Below, piece after piece: positions 42,589 to 53,283 of a stretch of DNA of 64,000 nucleotides. The notes under the pieces are model-generated. The model did not search any database. It saw only the letters and a program-made list of their open reading frames with translations, and was not told the DNA's origin. Position 1 is the first letter of the stretch, and the number at the start of each line of letters is the position of its first letter. The stretch comes from Pollenia angustigena. Its lineage: Eukaryota; Arthropoda; Insecta; Diptera; Polleniidae. The position numbers and the translations under genes are program-made. Location: NCBI GenBank assembly GCA_930367215.1, contig OV884057.1:245546830-245610829 (forward strand). The letters run 5' to 3'.

Positions 42589-43801
42589 CACACAGAAAAC
42601 AAATTGGTTGGGAAACGGTTGCAGTAATAAAATATTGATCAAGTAACATGATTTATTATTGCAACTATTAAAAATGTATAGTTCTAACTGATTTTTAATT
42701 CTCTTGATTATAAAAATGATGTTCCAACTGAAATATGATTCCTTCAATTCTTTTATTAGTTATGATAACTAATTTAATTAAGTTCTAAATTAGTACAAAT
42801 GGTTAGAATCACAACCGAATATAATATAGGGCAATACTGAATATTGGTCTTTGCAATCAATAATTTGCTTTCGTCAATAAATTTTGTAATATAAATAATT
42901 ATTCATTTATTGCAGCTAATTGTTGATTGTTAGAATAGATTCAATTCGAGTACAACAAATGAAAATATAATTATTCGGAATTCACAACCAAAAAATAGTT
43001 AAAAGCCCCAATTGCTTACTAAATTTTCTGTCAAAACATTTGATAGATTAAATTAATTTTTAATATTATATTTAAAAAATATATTTGCGGTCAAAAATGG
43101 AAAATGTGAAAAACTTAATAAATAGGGGTAAGTAATTTACGTATTCTTATAGGTATAAACATATTCACGTGCATACATATGTATGTATGAATGTATGTAT
43201 TATTTTTTAAACCCTGCAAATTATATTGGACTTCTTGATCCTGGACTGGTCCAATGTAGTGCAAGTATGGACCATGTCATTATTAAAAAGAGTTTGCAGT
43301 GAGACGACATGTCTTCGTTTTTTAACGACATGTTTTCGTTTTGAAACGAATTCAAAGCTAATCCTCTGGAGTATACTATGGAGTAGTTTTAAGACTTCCC
43401 CTTTGTACTGTACTGTAAAATAACCAATTTTTTCCATTCATTGAGATTACCTTTGGACAAGTCCTTGCCCCTTATGGGCTTCATTTGACCGGTTAAAAAA
43501 AATATATTGATAACGACAATAAAATCTCTTGTTATGAACACCAATTATGTGTTAATTCAGTTGCACCTATCATTTATTCGGGTATAAGCACAATTTTGTT
43601 TCTAATAATCATACTAACAACCAACAATATCTGTTGTTATGACTGATAGTGTACTAAAATTCAAATGTTGCTATCAAAAATATTATGCTAAGCAACGAAA
43701 TTTTCAGTAATTGTAACCGAATCGTGTGATAGTACATGCAACCGACAAAATTCGATTGGCGCCAAATTCGGTTGTGATCACGAATCTGTTTTCTCTGTGT
43801 G
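42589..43801. mobile_element. TIR element containing a nested family A copy
   Basis: CACACAGAAAACAAATTGG at the left and, inverted, CACACAGAGAAAACAGATTC at the right. Both have ACCGAAT or GGTTG words further in. The family A copy at 43212-43490 sits in the middle. Confidence 0.55.
43212..43490. mobile_element. Family A MITE, truncated copy
   Basis: It starts CCCTGCAAATTATATTGGAC and follows the 1465-1837 copy through GACGACATGTCTTC, CTAATCCTCTGGAGTATACT, ATGGAGTAGTTTTAA and CCCTTATGGGCTTC, but lacks the right terminal repeat. Confidence 0.75.
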
Positions 43802-44094
43802 GTATAAGTTATCCTCGAGCAGACTTCGGATCGAGCAAATAAACGGTAATAATAATAAAATAGGGGTCTGAATTTACCACAAACACAGCGCATCTCTTCA
43901 TAGATTACACGCAAGTGTTTGATAGCATCAATAGAAAGTTCATATGGAACAGCATGGAACAATTCTGAGTCCCAGTTAAATTAACAAAATTGGCACGAAT
44001 TGTTACAAGTAAGATCAACAAAGTGGTTAAAGTTCAAATTAAATTGTTATTCGATAAATAACTATTTTGAGTAAGAGTATTAGTGAGGGATATC

Positions 44095-44390
44095 AAGTCT
44101 TTTTAAATATGTTATTGAATACTTTGTGGTCATAGCTTTTATTAAAGGCACATTGAGCTTCTTGTAAAAATTCGAGTTTTTTCCATACCAAAAAGCCGCC
44201 CTGTGATTATACGAAGCAGTTTATTTGACGTCTTTGGATTTACTCAATATTCGAGGCTGAGCAAGTGCCCCATAATTGAATACCCCACCACCAGATTGGC
44301 TTTAAGATACATTTGTAAGGTGAAAAGTTTGCAATCAAGATTAAGGACCAAATTTCTTTCAATAAGCCAATTAATTTGAACTGCTTTTCC
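44095..44390 (-). pseudogene. Jockey-clade LINE reverse transcriptase C-terminal fragment
   Basis: No long open frame survives, yet on the minus strand one phase reads YKCILKPIWWWGIQLWGTC, then ASNIE, a stop, IQRRQ and, after another stop, FLVWKKLEF. The string ILKPIWxxGIQLWGTAxxSNIExxQRxQ is the Jockey-clade block just after the reverse transcriptase core. A neighbouring phase supplies LLRIITG, the next expected block. At least two stops and two frameshifts are present, so this is an old relic of a different subfamily from the 27 kb and 52 kb LINEs. Confidence 0.7.
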
Positions 44391-44399
44391 ATTTCATAC

Positions 44400-45121
44400 T
44401 ATTGATAAACTGAAATTTATTGTTGGAGGATAAGAGATATGTAAACCCAATAAATATATGAATACTTCTTACTGCAGATTATTCAGGGTACCGAATATCA
44501 AAAATCAAGTATTCGTGTATTTTGGTATATTATTAAACTAGAAACAAAATTAAAAGTCATGTACAAACTAAACAAGTGTTAAAGCTACCACGGAAGCTCA
44601 TTTCATTAATAGATTTGCTACGAATTCATAATTATGAAAATGCAATGCATCAAGTACCAAAAATATATATATTGTGTAGACTAAATAACACATATTTTAC
44701 AACACTTAACTTTTTAGCGGTCATATGTTTGAATTAACCTGCAATTTTTCCGTTCGTTTACTTTTTTGTGCAAGAGCCAGTTTTAAGAGTAACATTTTCA
44801 TATTGCCCAAAACGTACCACCTATTGGATTTTACTGGAAAAGTAAACAAGCGCACCTATAGATATTTGTGAGTTTTTTATTGGAAGGAGATGAAGAAGAA
44901 AGAATGAAGTCATGCAAATACCTAAATTATTCGAAACAGCAGTTTCATTGTATGGACATGAATGCAGTTTTAAAAAATATAAGAAGAAAAATTTTGCAGC
45001 AATTATTTCATAACATAGACGAGGACTTATGAATTTTTAATTATTTTCAAAAGCTGCTTTATTTTGATTTTTCTGTGAAAACAATAAAGCAATTTTTTTA
45101 TGTTTTTATTTTGTTTTTTCT
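44400..45121. other. Non-coding interval
   Basis: AT-rich. The first 50 bases contain a short family C-like word (ATTTATTGTTGGAGGATAAG). No gene recognised. Confidence 0.4.
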
Positions 45122-45379
45122 TAACCCTCTTACAACGGTGGGGTGTCATAAGGCCATGGGACATAAAGCCATATGGCGTCAAGTCCCATTCTATTGAGAC
45201 ATGAAGGCATATGCCATTAAGTCTCAATATAATGGGACTTAACGCCATAAATTTTTTCCGAAAAATGAGACATTAATCCATATTTTTGATAATGATTGCA
45301 TGTCACCCTATTTCATGTAAAAAATGCATTGTTGTTTCATGTCGCTCTGTTTTATGTCAAAAATGGCGGTATGAACTAA

Positions 45380-45860
45380 GGGCACTGCTACACGTTCAAT
45401 ATATATCGTGATATTTGGATCGCGATCCATTTTAAAATATTGATGGATCACGAGCGTATGCTACATGTTCAATATTTATCGCGTCAGTATTTATGTTATT
45501 TTTGTTTAATTTTTCCCACTGCGTATTTTATTTCTTTTATTTTGACACTTTTTACTGACGTATCATGTCAATTATTTTACTTTTTATATGTTTAATTTTT
45601 TCCACTGCGTATTGTATTTCTTTTATTTTGACACTTTTTACTGACGTATTAACTTTTATTAATATTATTTAATATCATGAAAATGCTACACGTTCAATAT
45701 TTATCACGCGATCCACGATCCGCGATCTGGATTTCTGGATTTCATATTTTAGGCCATTCTGCGATATGGATCGCGATCCATCAATATTGCACGCTACACG
45801 TTCAATAAATATCGTGATACTAGAAATATCACGATATTTATTGAACGTGTAGCAGTGCCC
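45380..45860. mobile_element. Harbinger-type MITE with TAA duplication
   Basis: GGGCACTGCTACACGTTCAA and its exact inverse bound 481 bp, with TAA outside both ends. CTACACGTTCAATA or a close form appears five times in both orientations, and the palindrome GGATCGCGATCC appears three times. Two ~75-bp blocks around TTTTGACACTTTTTACTGACG are tandem. Confidence 0.9.
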
Positions 45861-45876
45861 TAAGTCCCCAATGAAC

Positions 45877-46092
45877 TTTTCTCCTCTCTGGTATAAAAAA
45901 AAACCGGCTTCGCTAACTAAAGCTTCTCTGCATAGCCGGCCTTCGGCCGGAAGAGAGGGTTTTCTCCTCTATGGTATAACAAAGACCGGCTTCGCTAACA
46001 AAAGCTTCCCTGCATAGGCGGCCTTCGGCCGGTCGCATGGATTTTCACCTCTATGGTATAACAAACACCGGCTTCGCTAACTAAAGCTTCCA
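45877..46092 (+). repeat. GC-rich minisatellite, ~82-bp unit, 2.6 copies
   Basis: The unit is TTTTCTCCTCTATGGTATAA, ACCGGCTTCGCTAACTAAAG, CTTCCCTGCATAG, GCGGCCTTCGGCCGG. Unit starts are near 45881, 45964 and 46046. GGCCTTCGGCC forms a strong small hairpin. Its composition is unlike its surroundings. Confidence 0.85.
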
Positions 46093-46152
46093 TTTGAATT
46101 AAGACATAAAGCCATTATGACTTTATGTCCTATGGCCTTGTGACACCCCACC

Positions 46153-46521
46153 ACTTACAACTACAATTAATGTTGGGAGAATTTCAACCAGTTGTAGCTT
46201 GGAATGTAGGAGAAGATGAACTGCGCTCACTGTTTATTGTTGGCATTTTGTTTAAGCTTTGATATCGTTGCAACTAAGACTTTTTGAGTGTTTGCAATTC
46301 TCAATCACTTTGCAGTTTCGTTTGCTAATAACTTTGGCTTTTCTAAATCTTTTTGGGAGATTGTTTCCTGAAAATCTGGCCTAAGCAACAATTCCAATGC
46401 GCATAGAAACTAGCTTATCCACCAAGAATAAATTTCAGTGTTTTTATCAAGAATAAAAATTGGGAATTAAGCACGACAAACACAATCTTATTAATTAAAA
46501 ATTTTGCATTACCAAAAATTA
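46153..46521 (+). repeat. Family C dispersed repeat, copy split by two insertions
   Basis: Its left 15 bases lie at 45122-45136, beyond the 1-kb TIR element, and its last bases (TTACTTTGATA) lie at 46965-46975, beyond the 46522-46964 MITE. The middle matches 19755-20115 in order. Confidence 0.75.
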
Positions 46522-46964
46522 TGGCGTTTTCTTTTCTAAGTAAAATTCTGTAGTTTTCTGCCTTTCACATTTTTTTATGTTCTTTTCTGAAAAAGATGTG
46601 TTATTTTAAAAGTGTAAAGCGTTCTTTTCTGATGATGTTCTCTTTAAAATTAAAAACATGCTACATGTAGCTCAACATGCTCAACACTAATTTTAATTAA
46701 AGGGTCATGAGTGCAGTACTTAATTAAGGCGAATTCAGTACAAGGTGATGGCAAGTTTCGAGCCGTAAACACTTTGAATTGTTGTAGTCTTGCCACCAAC
46801 TGTAATTGAATTTATCTTGTGCTAATTGTACTTTATTGTTTAATGCCGAAATGTGTGTTCTTTTGTAAACGTAAAATATGAAACACTTCTTAAAAATTAG
46901 GGGAGCATTTAAACTTGTTGCCAAGTTACATGTAACACTTTTTTTTTTAGAAAAGAAAACGCTA
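46522..46964. mobile_element. Harbinger-type MITE with TTA duplication
   Basis: TGGCGTTTTCTTTTCTAAG and the inverted TAGCGTTTTCTTTTCTAA bound 443 bp. TTA flanks both ends. Other family C copies read AAAAATTACTTTGATA uninterrupted at this point, which shows the empty site. Confidence 0.85.
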
Positions 46965-46984
46965 TTACTTTGATAATATTTTCA

Positions 46985-47100
46985 CTAATTTTTTAATTAT
47001 AAAAAATCCATTTTTTAATAAGATTTCTGTATAACGTGCTAAATCCCCAATTTTTCATATGTATGTGATAAATACACTGACACTTATTGTTAGGGGAAAA
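46985..47100 (-). repeat. Family C fragment, reverse
   Basis: AATAAGATTTCTGTATAACGTGC, AATCCCCAATTTTTCATATG, AATACACTGACACTTATTGTTAGGGG correspond to the terminal third of family C in reverse. Confidence 0.55.
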
Positions 47101-47387
47101 TTTAATTTATTAATATGAATGAACTTTGGTAAAAAAAAGCTTGATTAGCTATTCTGTGCAAAATATGTTTCCATTTGGCAACACTGATAAAATGTATTGT
47201 AAATCATTAAACTATTTAAATTTCCGTTACTTACTTGCCAATTATCGTTTATGCTTAAAGAATGTAATATTTTTTATTTCATCTTTAAACCATTCACTTT
47301 TAAGTCAGTTGAAAAATTTCTGTTGAATGGTCACCAAGTTTGTGCCATCAAAAATATTTACCACAGCACGAATTCATACAGTACATA

Positions 47388-47410
47388 AAAAAAAAAAAAA
47401 AAAAAAAAAA
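47388..47410 (+). repeat. Poly(A) run
   Basis: A run of about 23 A. It could be a retroposon tail, but no retroposon body is recognisable before it. Confidence 0.9.
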
Positions 47411-48070
47411 TAGATTACTATTCTCTACACTCTATTCTCTTAGTTTTTTGTGCCACAATACGAAGCTATTAATCATCAAACTTGCAATCAAATTTCCAAA
47501 AGTATTATTCATTTTCTATTCTAGAGTTTATGGAACAGAAAAAAAAGCAACAGCACAGAAAAGATTCATATAAAAAACATTCATATAAAAAACCTAAAAC
47601 AGAGGAAACAAAAGAAGCAACAAAAACAAAAAAAAAATATTTAACCAAGAAATGATCAACAATCCGTAATAAAAATGTTTCATGCACCCTGCAGTTAAAT
47701 GTTAAATATGTCAGGATAACTGTCACCAGCCTCCACTTTAAAGCAAAAGAAACTACAAAACAAAATGTAATGGACTTAGATGAATAGAGAGACAGACGGA
47801 AAAAAGAATAAAGCAATGAACAACATAAAAAAAAAACATTGTAAAGAAATAAACGACCACAAAATGTATTTTTAGTATTTGTTCAAATAATGATGAATGT
47901 CTTTGCTTATTGCTGCTGTATTGTTGTTGGTTTAGTCCTTTTTTAGATGACGTTCTTGTTATTATTCATACATGACCAGCAATAAAAATGCAGGAGTAAC
48001 AAAGTCTTAAGCGCAACAAAAGTCTGAAGAAATCCAAAAAAAAAAAACAAAAATATTATTTATGCACATA
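47411..48070. other. Non-coding interval
   Basis: A-rich stretches (47620, 47830, 48040). No gene recognised. Confidence 0.45.
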
Positions 48071-48841
48071 TGGGCATTTCCTGGGGTAACGAACGTACGT
48101 TCGTACGCTTTTGATGTACAAATAATATAGAAAACAAAACTTTTCCTAGCATTTTTTTGCGATTCGATAGCATTTGGGTAGCTCTATGTTTAGTGCAAAA
48201 GATGGATTTCATCGAGTTTAAGTTTGCAAAATAAGAGTTATAAACGTGTGGTCACGAACGTACGCAAAATAGAAGTCAACTTCGGCTGACAGTAGTGAAA
48301 TGTAAAAATTCTGCGTAATGAAACGGAATTTTCAAAAGTGATTAATTTATTTGAAAAGTGTATTAATGTAGGTCTCCATCCAGTATTTACAAAATAAAAT
48401 ATCTCTCTCTTGGTTTTTATTTAATTGGCTTATGTACCGGTCGCGAACGTACGGATCGCGAACGAACGATTTTTCCATATGTTTTTTTATTATTATCACC
48501 ATGCATTTTACCATAAATGTCTTCAAATTTCCGTAACAAAAAAACTTAATACTCCTTTTACAATTAATTGTAATGGAGAGAATATGAAGAAAGAGTGTAA
48601 ACATAACATATTTTTTGCATGTAAAATAAGTATATAAAAATGTCTTTAGAAGTAGAAAATAACGGAAATTATAAAATTTTCCATTTTCAGCACAATTTCC
48701 TCAAGTAAAACAGCTCAGATATGCTAGGAAACCATTCTTGTATATGAACATAGACATTTTTTCTAATAATAAACAATAAAAGACGCTGATAATCAACATT
48801 TTATTTTTTCATCCTGGTAGACCATTCTGGGGAAATGCCCA
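48071..48841. mobile_element. Family D TA-type MITE, copy 2
   Basis: TGGGCATTTCC and its inverse bound 771 bp, with TA on both sides. CGAACGTACG or a close form appears five times (near 48098, 48104, 48257, 48446 and 48459). The last 90 bp match 30100-30212. Confidence 0.85.
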
Positions 48842-48849
48842 TATGAAAC

Positions 48850-49625
48850 AAAACTGAAAGTTTTTTGTTCTTGTATGAGTTCATTGCATTTACATTTACA
48901 GATGTAAATGGTTATATTACATGAACATGTAGGCCACGATTTGCGTCGGTAATAGGGACCGGTGAAATCCGAGGCAAATCGTATTACGATTTTTTAATGA
49001 TTGGGTCCAAAATCAAAATATTAAGTAAACAAAAATCTATTTTTGGTAAAAAAAAGTCGTACGTAATGGAAACGGTTTTTTCATATTTTTTTTCAACAAT
49101 TGTTTTAAATTATCGAGTAAGAAATAGGCCTAATAGAAGGCCTTATTTAGCCGACACAAGCACTTCTCGTCGCATTCCATACTTTTGTTTTTACACAGGT
49201 TGTCATTGGAACAAGGCCTTCAACACCCCCTTCTTCTTTCTGATGAAGGGCTATTAAAAGGTAATATAAAGGATGTTGCAGTCGACTTTAATGGTTGGTA
49301 CTAAAAGTACGTAAACGTGATAAAAAACGCTTAAAGACAAAAAAGAAAATATCATTTTAGCATTATCAGATTCATCTCCAACGCAAAGTCATTGCTTACA
49401 TAAGAGTACCAATTAATACACAAGCTTGATAAGAAAAACGGAGTAGCTGACCAGCAATGTCTTCGTTTACGTAAGCGTAACGAGACCAAAAGAAATGCAA
49501 AAATGTAACAACTTCTTCCCCTTACCATTTTAATGAGTAGTCTAACCGATTTGTCATTTATATTGTCTAGGGTTTACCGAATTGTTAAAGATTTGCTTGT
49601 AACATAATAACGCCATAAATATGCA
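48850..49625. other. Interval with a weak coding-like patch
   Basis: 49110-49260 is less AT-rich, and an 86-codon frame (48997-49257) covers it, ending AFNTPFFFLMKGY. I cannot match it to any family and the frame has no conserved motif. It may be a decayed transposon or exon. Confidence 0.3.
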
Positions 49626-49629
49626 AAAA

Positions 49630-49850
49630 TTCACTGTTTATTTTTGTTGTTAAGCTTTGATATTGTTACAAGCATTACTTTTGCTAATAATTCTTATTCG
49701 CTTAACAGTTTAATTTGTTTAATATCTTTGGATGAAGTTTCCTGACAATCTGGCCTAAGCAACCAGTGAAACGTGCAAAAGAACAATAAATTTCAGTGTT
49801 TTTATCAAGAAAAAAAAAAATTGGGAATTAAGAAGGACACAAATGGAAAA
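49630..49850 (+). repeat. Family C dispersed repeat, partial copy
   Basis: TTCACTGTTTATTTTTGTTG, AAGCTTTGATATTGTTACAAG, CCTGACAATCTGGCCTAAGC and AATTTCAGTGTTTTTATCAAG match 46230-46450. Left end missing. Confidence 0.7.
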
Positions 49851-50040
49851 ACAAAAAATGAAATTGGACTTCAAGAAGAATTCTTGACAAAAGTACGGGG
49901 GAACAGAAGTAGGGAAAAAACATGTAGAATCAATTGAAATGGATAATCATTCGGGGGAGCAAATTTCGTACTGCCAAAGGTTAAAATACAATTTGGTTTA
50001 AGGATTGATGTTTGACTATTGACGTCAGCAGTCTTCGATG

Positions 50041-50275
50041 GCTGCGAGTGTAAGACGGCAAATCCATCTGAGGAGATCGAATGGTTGCGATCGAAACATG
50101 TCTTGGTAACCTGTCGGCCGGGGTTCGAGCCCCGGCCACGGTCAAGAATGAAAGATTATCAATAACAATTTTAATTAATTTTCATGTTGTAAATTCCTTT
50201 CTTCATAAAAATAATTTAATGAAAATTAAATTTGATGCATTTGAGCCTAATTAAGAATATTGGATATTTGGATTA
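50041..50275 (+). repeat. SINE-2, best preserved copy
   Basis: The tRNA-like head has a D-arm GATCGAATGGTTGCGATC (about 50078-50095) with A-box character and a T-arm GGCCGGGGTTCGAGCCCCGGCC (50119-50140), a perfect stem with the B box in the loop. GGTCAAGAAT and an AT-rich body ending near 50275 follow. The body is shared with 5650-5766 and 41430-41570. Confidence 0.75.
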
Positions 50276-50341
50276 AAAACCATAAATGGTTCAACAAAAT
50301 AACCACAATACTTATTATTTTAACATAATACTAGGCCTTAA

Positions 50342-50505
50342 CCCATTAAGGCCCGAGCCATGATCCCATTGAGCTATAATGATGAAGCTTTGACAATTTG
50401 ATTGTTTATACCTAAATATGAAAAAAAAACAAATTTTGGGCAAATCGGATACGTGGGAGCCCAGATAACCCCCGTTGCGAAAACGCAACGTTGGGCCTTA
50501 ACGAT
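50342..50505. mobile_element. Decayed short piggyBac-type MITE (PB-like)
   Basis: TTAA precedes CCCATTAAGGCCCGAG. At the other end the perfect palindrome GTTGCGAAAACGCAAC (50474-50489) is followed by GTTGGGCCTTAA, which mirrors the left TIR. The expected outer TTAA at the right is degenerate. The palindrome word recurs near 54790 and 55111. Confidence 0.45.
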
Positions 50506-50564
50506 ATAGAATTTAAGCGCATTTGTAAAAATTTTAAATTAAAATATTTTATTCACGTCTTTAG

Positions 50565-50773
50565 GAAAAACAAGTAAGAGTGCTATATTCTGCTGTGCCG
50601 AATCTTATATACCCTTCACCATTGTGCAAGCAGAATACAGAGCAACTAGACAAAAACTTAATAAAGCTAGTAAATATTTTTTAAAATTAGAGACAACCGG
50701 TTTTGAACTTCGGTTTTCATAAGGGCCCACCTTCGGTGAAGGGTAAAAAAAGGGTATTTTTTTGGAATTCAGC
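50565..50773 (-). repeat. Family H repeat, end segment (reverse)
   Basis: ACAAGTAAGAGTGCTATATT, GTGCCGAATCTTATATACCC and TTCACC are the reverse of the family H 3' terminus seen at 62440-62475. Further family H pieces continue at 51003-51178, 51740-51815 and 53283-53945, split by insertions. Confidence 0.65.
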
Positions 50774-51002
50774 GGTCTAATCACCGCATTCGATACTATC
50801 GTATCATATAAACTATTGAATTTTTTGCATACGAAAGACACTGGCGTATCGAATGAAAACTCGATAAATGTAATGTCGAGTTACTCGATGTCGAATGCTA
50901 TTATTTCAAATTCAATACATTTCATTCGATATCGAGTTTCAAGATACCAAAATAAATAATTTCGATCAATTTTGCTCGTTATCGTATGCGGTGATTAGAC
51001 CC
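50774..51002. mobile_element. MITE with GGTCTAATCACCGCATTCGATA ends
   Basis: GGTCTAATCACCGCATTCGA and the inverted TATGCGGTGATTAGACC bound 229 bp. Inside are several TCGAT and TCGAA words in both orientations. GCATTCGATA is shared with the 29343-29436 MITE ends. Confidence 0.75.
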
Positions 51003-51178
51003 CAGTATTTTGGCTATAACTCATAAAAATTTCCGATATTTTGGTATATAAGTCATATACATAGGACATATGGCAGCCCTAAAATTTAGGTTTTTATAAA
51101 AATTTTGATGTTTTTTAGCCAATTTTTGGAGTATTTTGCTCATAAATTACCCATTGTCTAACCGATTTGATAGTTGTA

Positions 51179-51739
51179 TATACTAGAGGTCTGCTTTGAA
51201 TAATTCACTTGTTTGCCTTTATTCAAAGTGCACAACATTTACTCAAATATTAAACATTCAAAAATGTAAGAAAAGAGTAAACCATATACAAAAATAAGAG
51301 AGAATGAATTGAATAAAATACTTGTTTACTGTAAATGAATTTGAGAGTCATTCATAAATAAAAAAACAGTGGAATGACCCGTTAGAGAGAGCAACTTTAC
51401 AAAAAATATTCGAATAATTTTTGAATTATTGAATGTCCATACATTTATTTGAATACATTGACATAATATGTGTGTAAGCTTGTGGCTTCTTTTATTTGTA
51501 AGAGTTAAGCTTACACATACATACGTAATGTGTAGGTACAGAAATTTTACATTCAAATTATATATGAATATTTCACTCACTTGACTTGAGTTGACTGAAT
51601 TGAATGAGTTTTTATTCGTTTTGTGTTTGGTTATTCTTTCATTTGTTTATATATTATTAGGTGCTCTACACATTGTAGTTAAAAAACAAATGAATGTGTT
51701 GAAATTGGTTTTTATTTATTCTTGCAGACCTCTAGTATA
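51179..51739. mobile_element. TA-flanked MITE inserted in family H
   Basis: TATACTAGAGGTCTGC and its exact inverse bound 561 bp, with TA outside both. Joining the flanks gives TTGTACCGACGTGTT, and family H at 53387 reads ATGTACCGACGTGTT uninterrupted, so the empty site is directly visible in this window. Two short frames inside have no motif. Confidence 0.85.
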
Positions 51740-51814
51740 TACCGACGTGTTAAGGAAGAATTTTACCATTTACTGAAGTTATATTTATATATAAACATTT
51801 ATATATACTTGTTT

Positions 51815-52540
51815 ATTTTTTATTTATTTATTTATTGATGATCTAGCACAACAAGATAAATCTTATAAATGATAGTGCTAGTGAGTATAACAAACTAAAA
51901 TAGGTATGATTAAAAATTATCAAACTAAAAAAGCATTATTATTTAGTGAATTAAAATCAAATAAAAATTAAAGCTAAGTAGTATAATATACAATTACAAA
52001 AATACCGCAGAGAAAAAATTAATTAGTTAACATATTCAAATTTAAAACAAAACAATTTTAATTAGCATATTTAGTTAACATATTAAAGTTTAATAGAAGT
52101 GATTTAATAGCTCCTTTTTAAACAAGTTTGCCTATTAGCTGCATATTTATCTGGAATTTTGTTCCAAAGACGAGTGGAATAAATAAAAAAGTGACGTTCT
52201 GACAAAGGACTTCGAAATCGTTGCTGAATTATTTTCTTACCACGACGCGATCTTGCAAATTGAATTCTTCTGAATAGATATATTGGTTGTTTTAAATTTA
52301 AGAAGATTTACAAAACTCATCCCATATATTCGGTATGAAAACAATGATATGTGTTCGCGGCGTCCTTTAGCGTTGATGTATCTTGCAATATTATTGTAGG
52401 CAACATTTAGTTTTTTGAGGTCAGCGCTATTACTATTAGCAAAAATTTCGCATCCGTATAAAAGCACTGAAATAAGGTAGGTTTTTGCTAACAACATTCG
52501 AATATTTAAAGGTGTTGAAAATTTCATATATATATACATA
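51815..52540 (-). pseudogene. Jockey-group LINE, 3' end with reverse transcriptase tail
   Basis: The minus-strand frame 52539-52237 reads LAKTYLISVLLYGCEIFAN, then KLNVAYNNIARYI, RREHISLFSYRIYGMSFVNLL. This is the conserved region after the catalytic motifs in Jockey/CR1-group elements. Shifted phases continue toward SRRGKKIIQQRF and RLWNKIPDKYAANR (about 52150-52260), the RLWNxLPxxxR ending of such proteins. The transcript strand then has CTAGATCATC and an AATAAATAAATAAATAAA tail at about 51820-51838. It is 5'-truncated at about 52540 inside the family H/CCCGGGCGG repeat region. Frameshifts make it dead. Confidence 0.8.
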
Positions 52541-52550
52541 CATATACATT

Positions 52551-53283
52551 AGGGTGGCAGCTAAATGTATGGAGCAATTTTTTTGTATTAATATTGATGT
52601 CTCCCGGGCGGAATATTGTGCCACATGGTCTAAAACTGATGTGGAAAAAATTTCAGCCAAATCGGATAACTTTTACCCCTGCCCCTTTGAGGTCAAAGTT
52701 CAAATGATAAAAAAAAATTCCATACAAGCAAAACATTTTTTTTTTCGATTTTTTTTTTTTAATATTAGTTAGCTTTATAAGCTTATTAACAACAAAAAAT
52801 TCATTTCGATCGGACAAGATTTTCAGTTTCAAAAGTGACTCTGAAAAAAAAAATTGAGGCTTGTTAGGGGCTTACTCTAAAAAATTTTCAAAAAATTTTT
52901 TTTTTTAGTTTTGCTAAGCACACATTAAAGATTTTTTGTTGCTCTTAATACCAGGTTTTTTAAATTTTTTTTCGACATCGCATTTTTGTTCTAAATTGGG
53001 GTAAAAAACTGGAAAAATGCAGTTTTTGGCCCTATTTGAGAGCATGATTACTAGGGTGTCAGCTAAATTTCCACTTTGGATTTTCAACATCTCCCGGGCG
53101 GAATATTGTGCCACATGGTCTAAAACTGATGTGGAAAAAATTTCAGCCAAATCGGATAACTTTTACCCCTGCCCCTTTGAGGTCAAAATTCAAATGATAA
53201 AAAAAAAAATTCCATACAAGCAAAAAATTTTTTTTTCGATTTTTTTTTTATCATTTGAATTTTGACCTCAAGGCGGCAGGGGT
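52551..53283 (+). repeat. Two-unit direct repeat (~500 bp) with hairpin
   Basis: TAGGGTGGCAGCTAAAT..TCTCCCGGGCGGAATATTGTG and the following ~130 bases occur at 52551 and again at 53052, nearly identical over the block CCACATGGTCTAAAACTGAT to GCCCCTTTGAGGTCAAA. CCCCTGCCCCTTTGAGGTC recurs inverted at 53262-53283, making a hairpin. Non-coding. Confidence 0.8.

Larger units (their letters stand above)
45137..46152. mobile_element. TIR element inserted in family C, with 8-bp duplication
   Basis: GGTGGGGTGTCATAAGGCCA and its inverse TGGCCTTGTGACACCCCACC bound about 1 kb. CTTACAAC occurs on both sides (45129-45136 and 46154-46161). The uninterrupted family C copy at 19755 reads TTAACCCACTTACAACTACA, so the empty site is known. 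GACATAAAGCCAT and related words recur inside. It contains a nested MITE and a minisatellite. The 8-bp duplication suggests hAT or P type. Confidence 0.8.

Noticed and set aside
48997..49257. 86-codon gene
   Set aside because: No motif, AT-rich start and no splice or promoter context; kept only as a weak coding-like patch.
50076..50143. Functional tRNA gene
   Set aside because: The T-arm and D-arm are convincing, but the acceptor ends do not pair, the anticodon arm is imperfect and an AT-rich SINE body follows. Treated as a SINE head.
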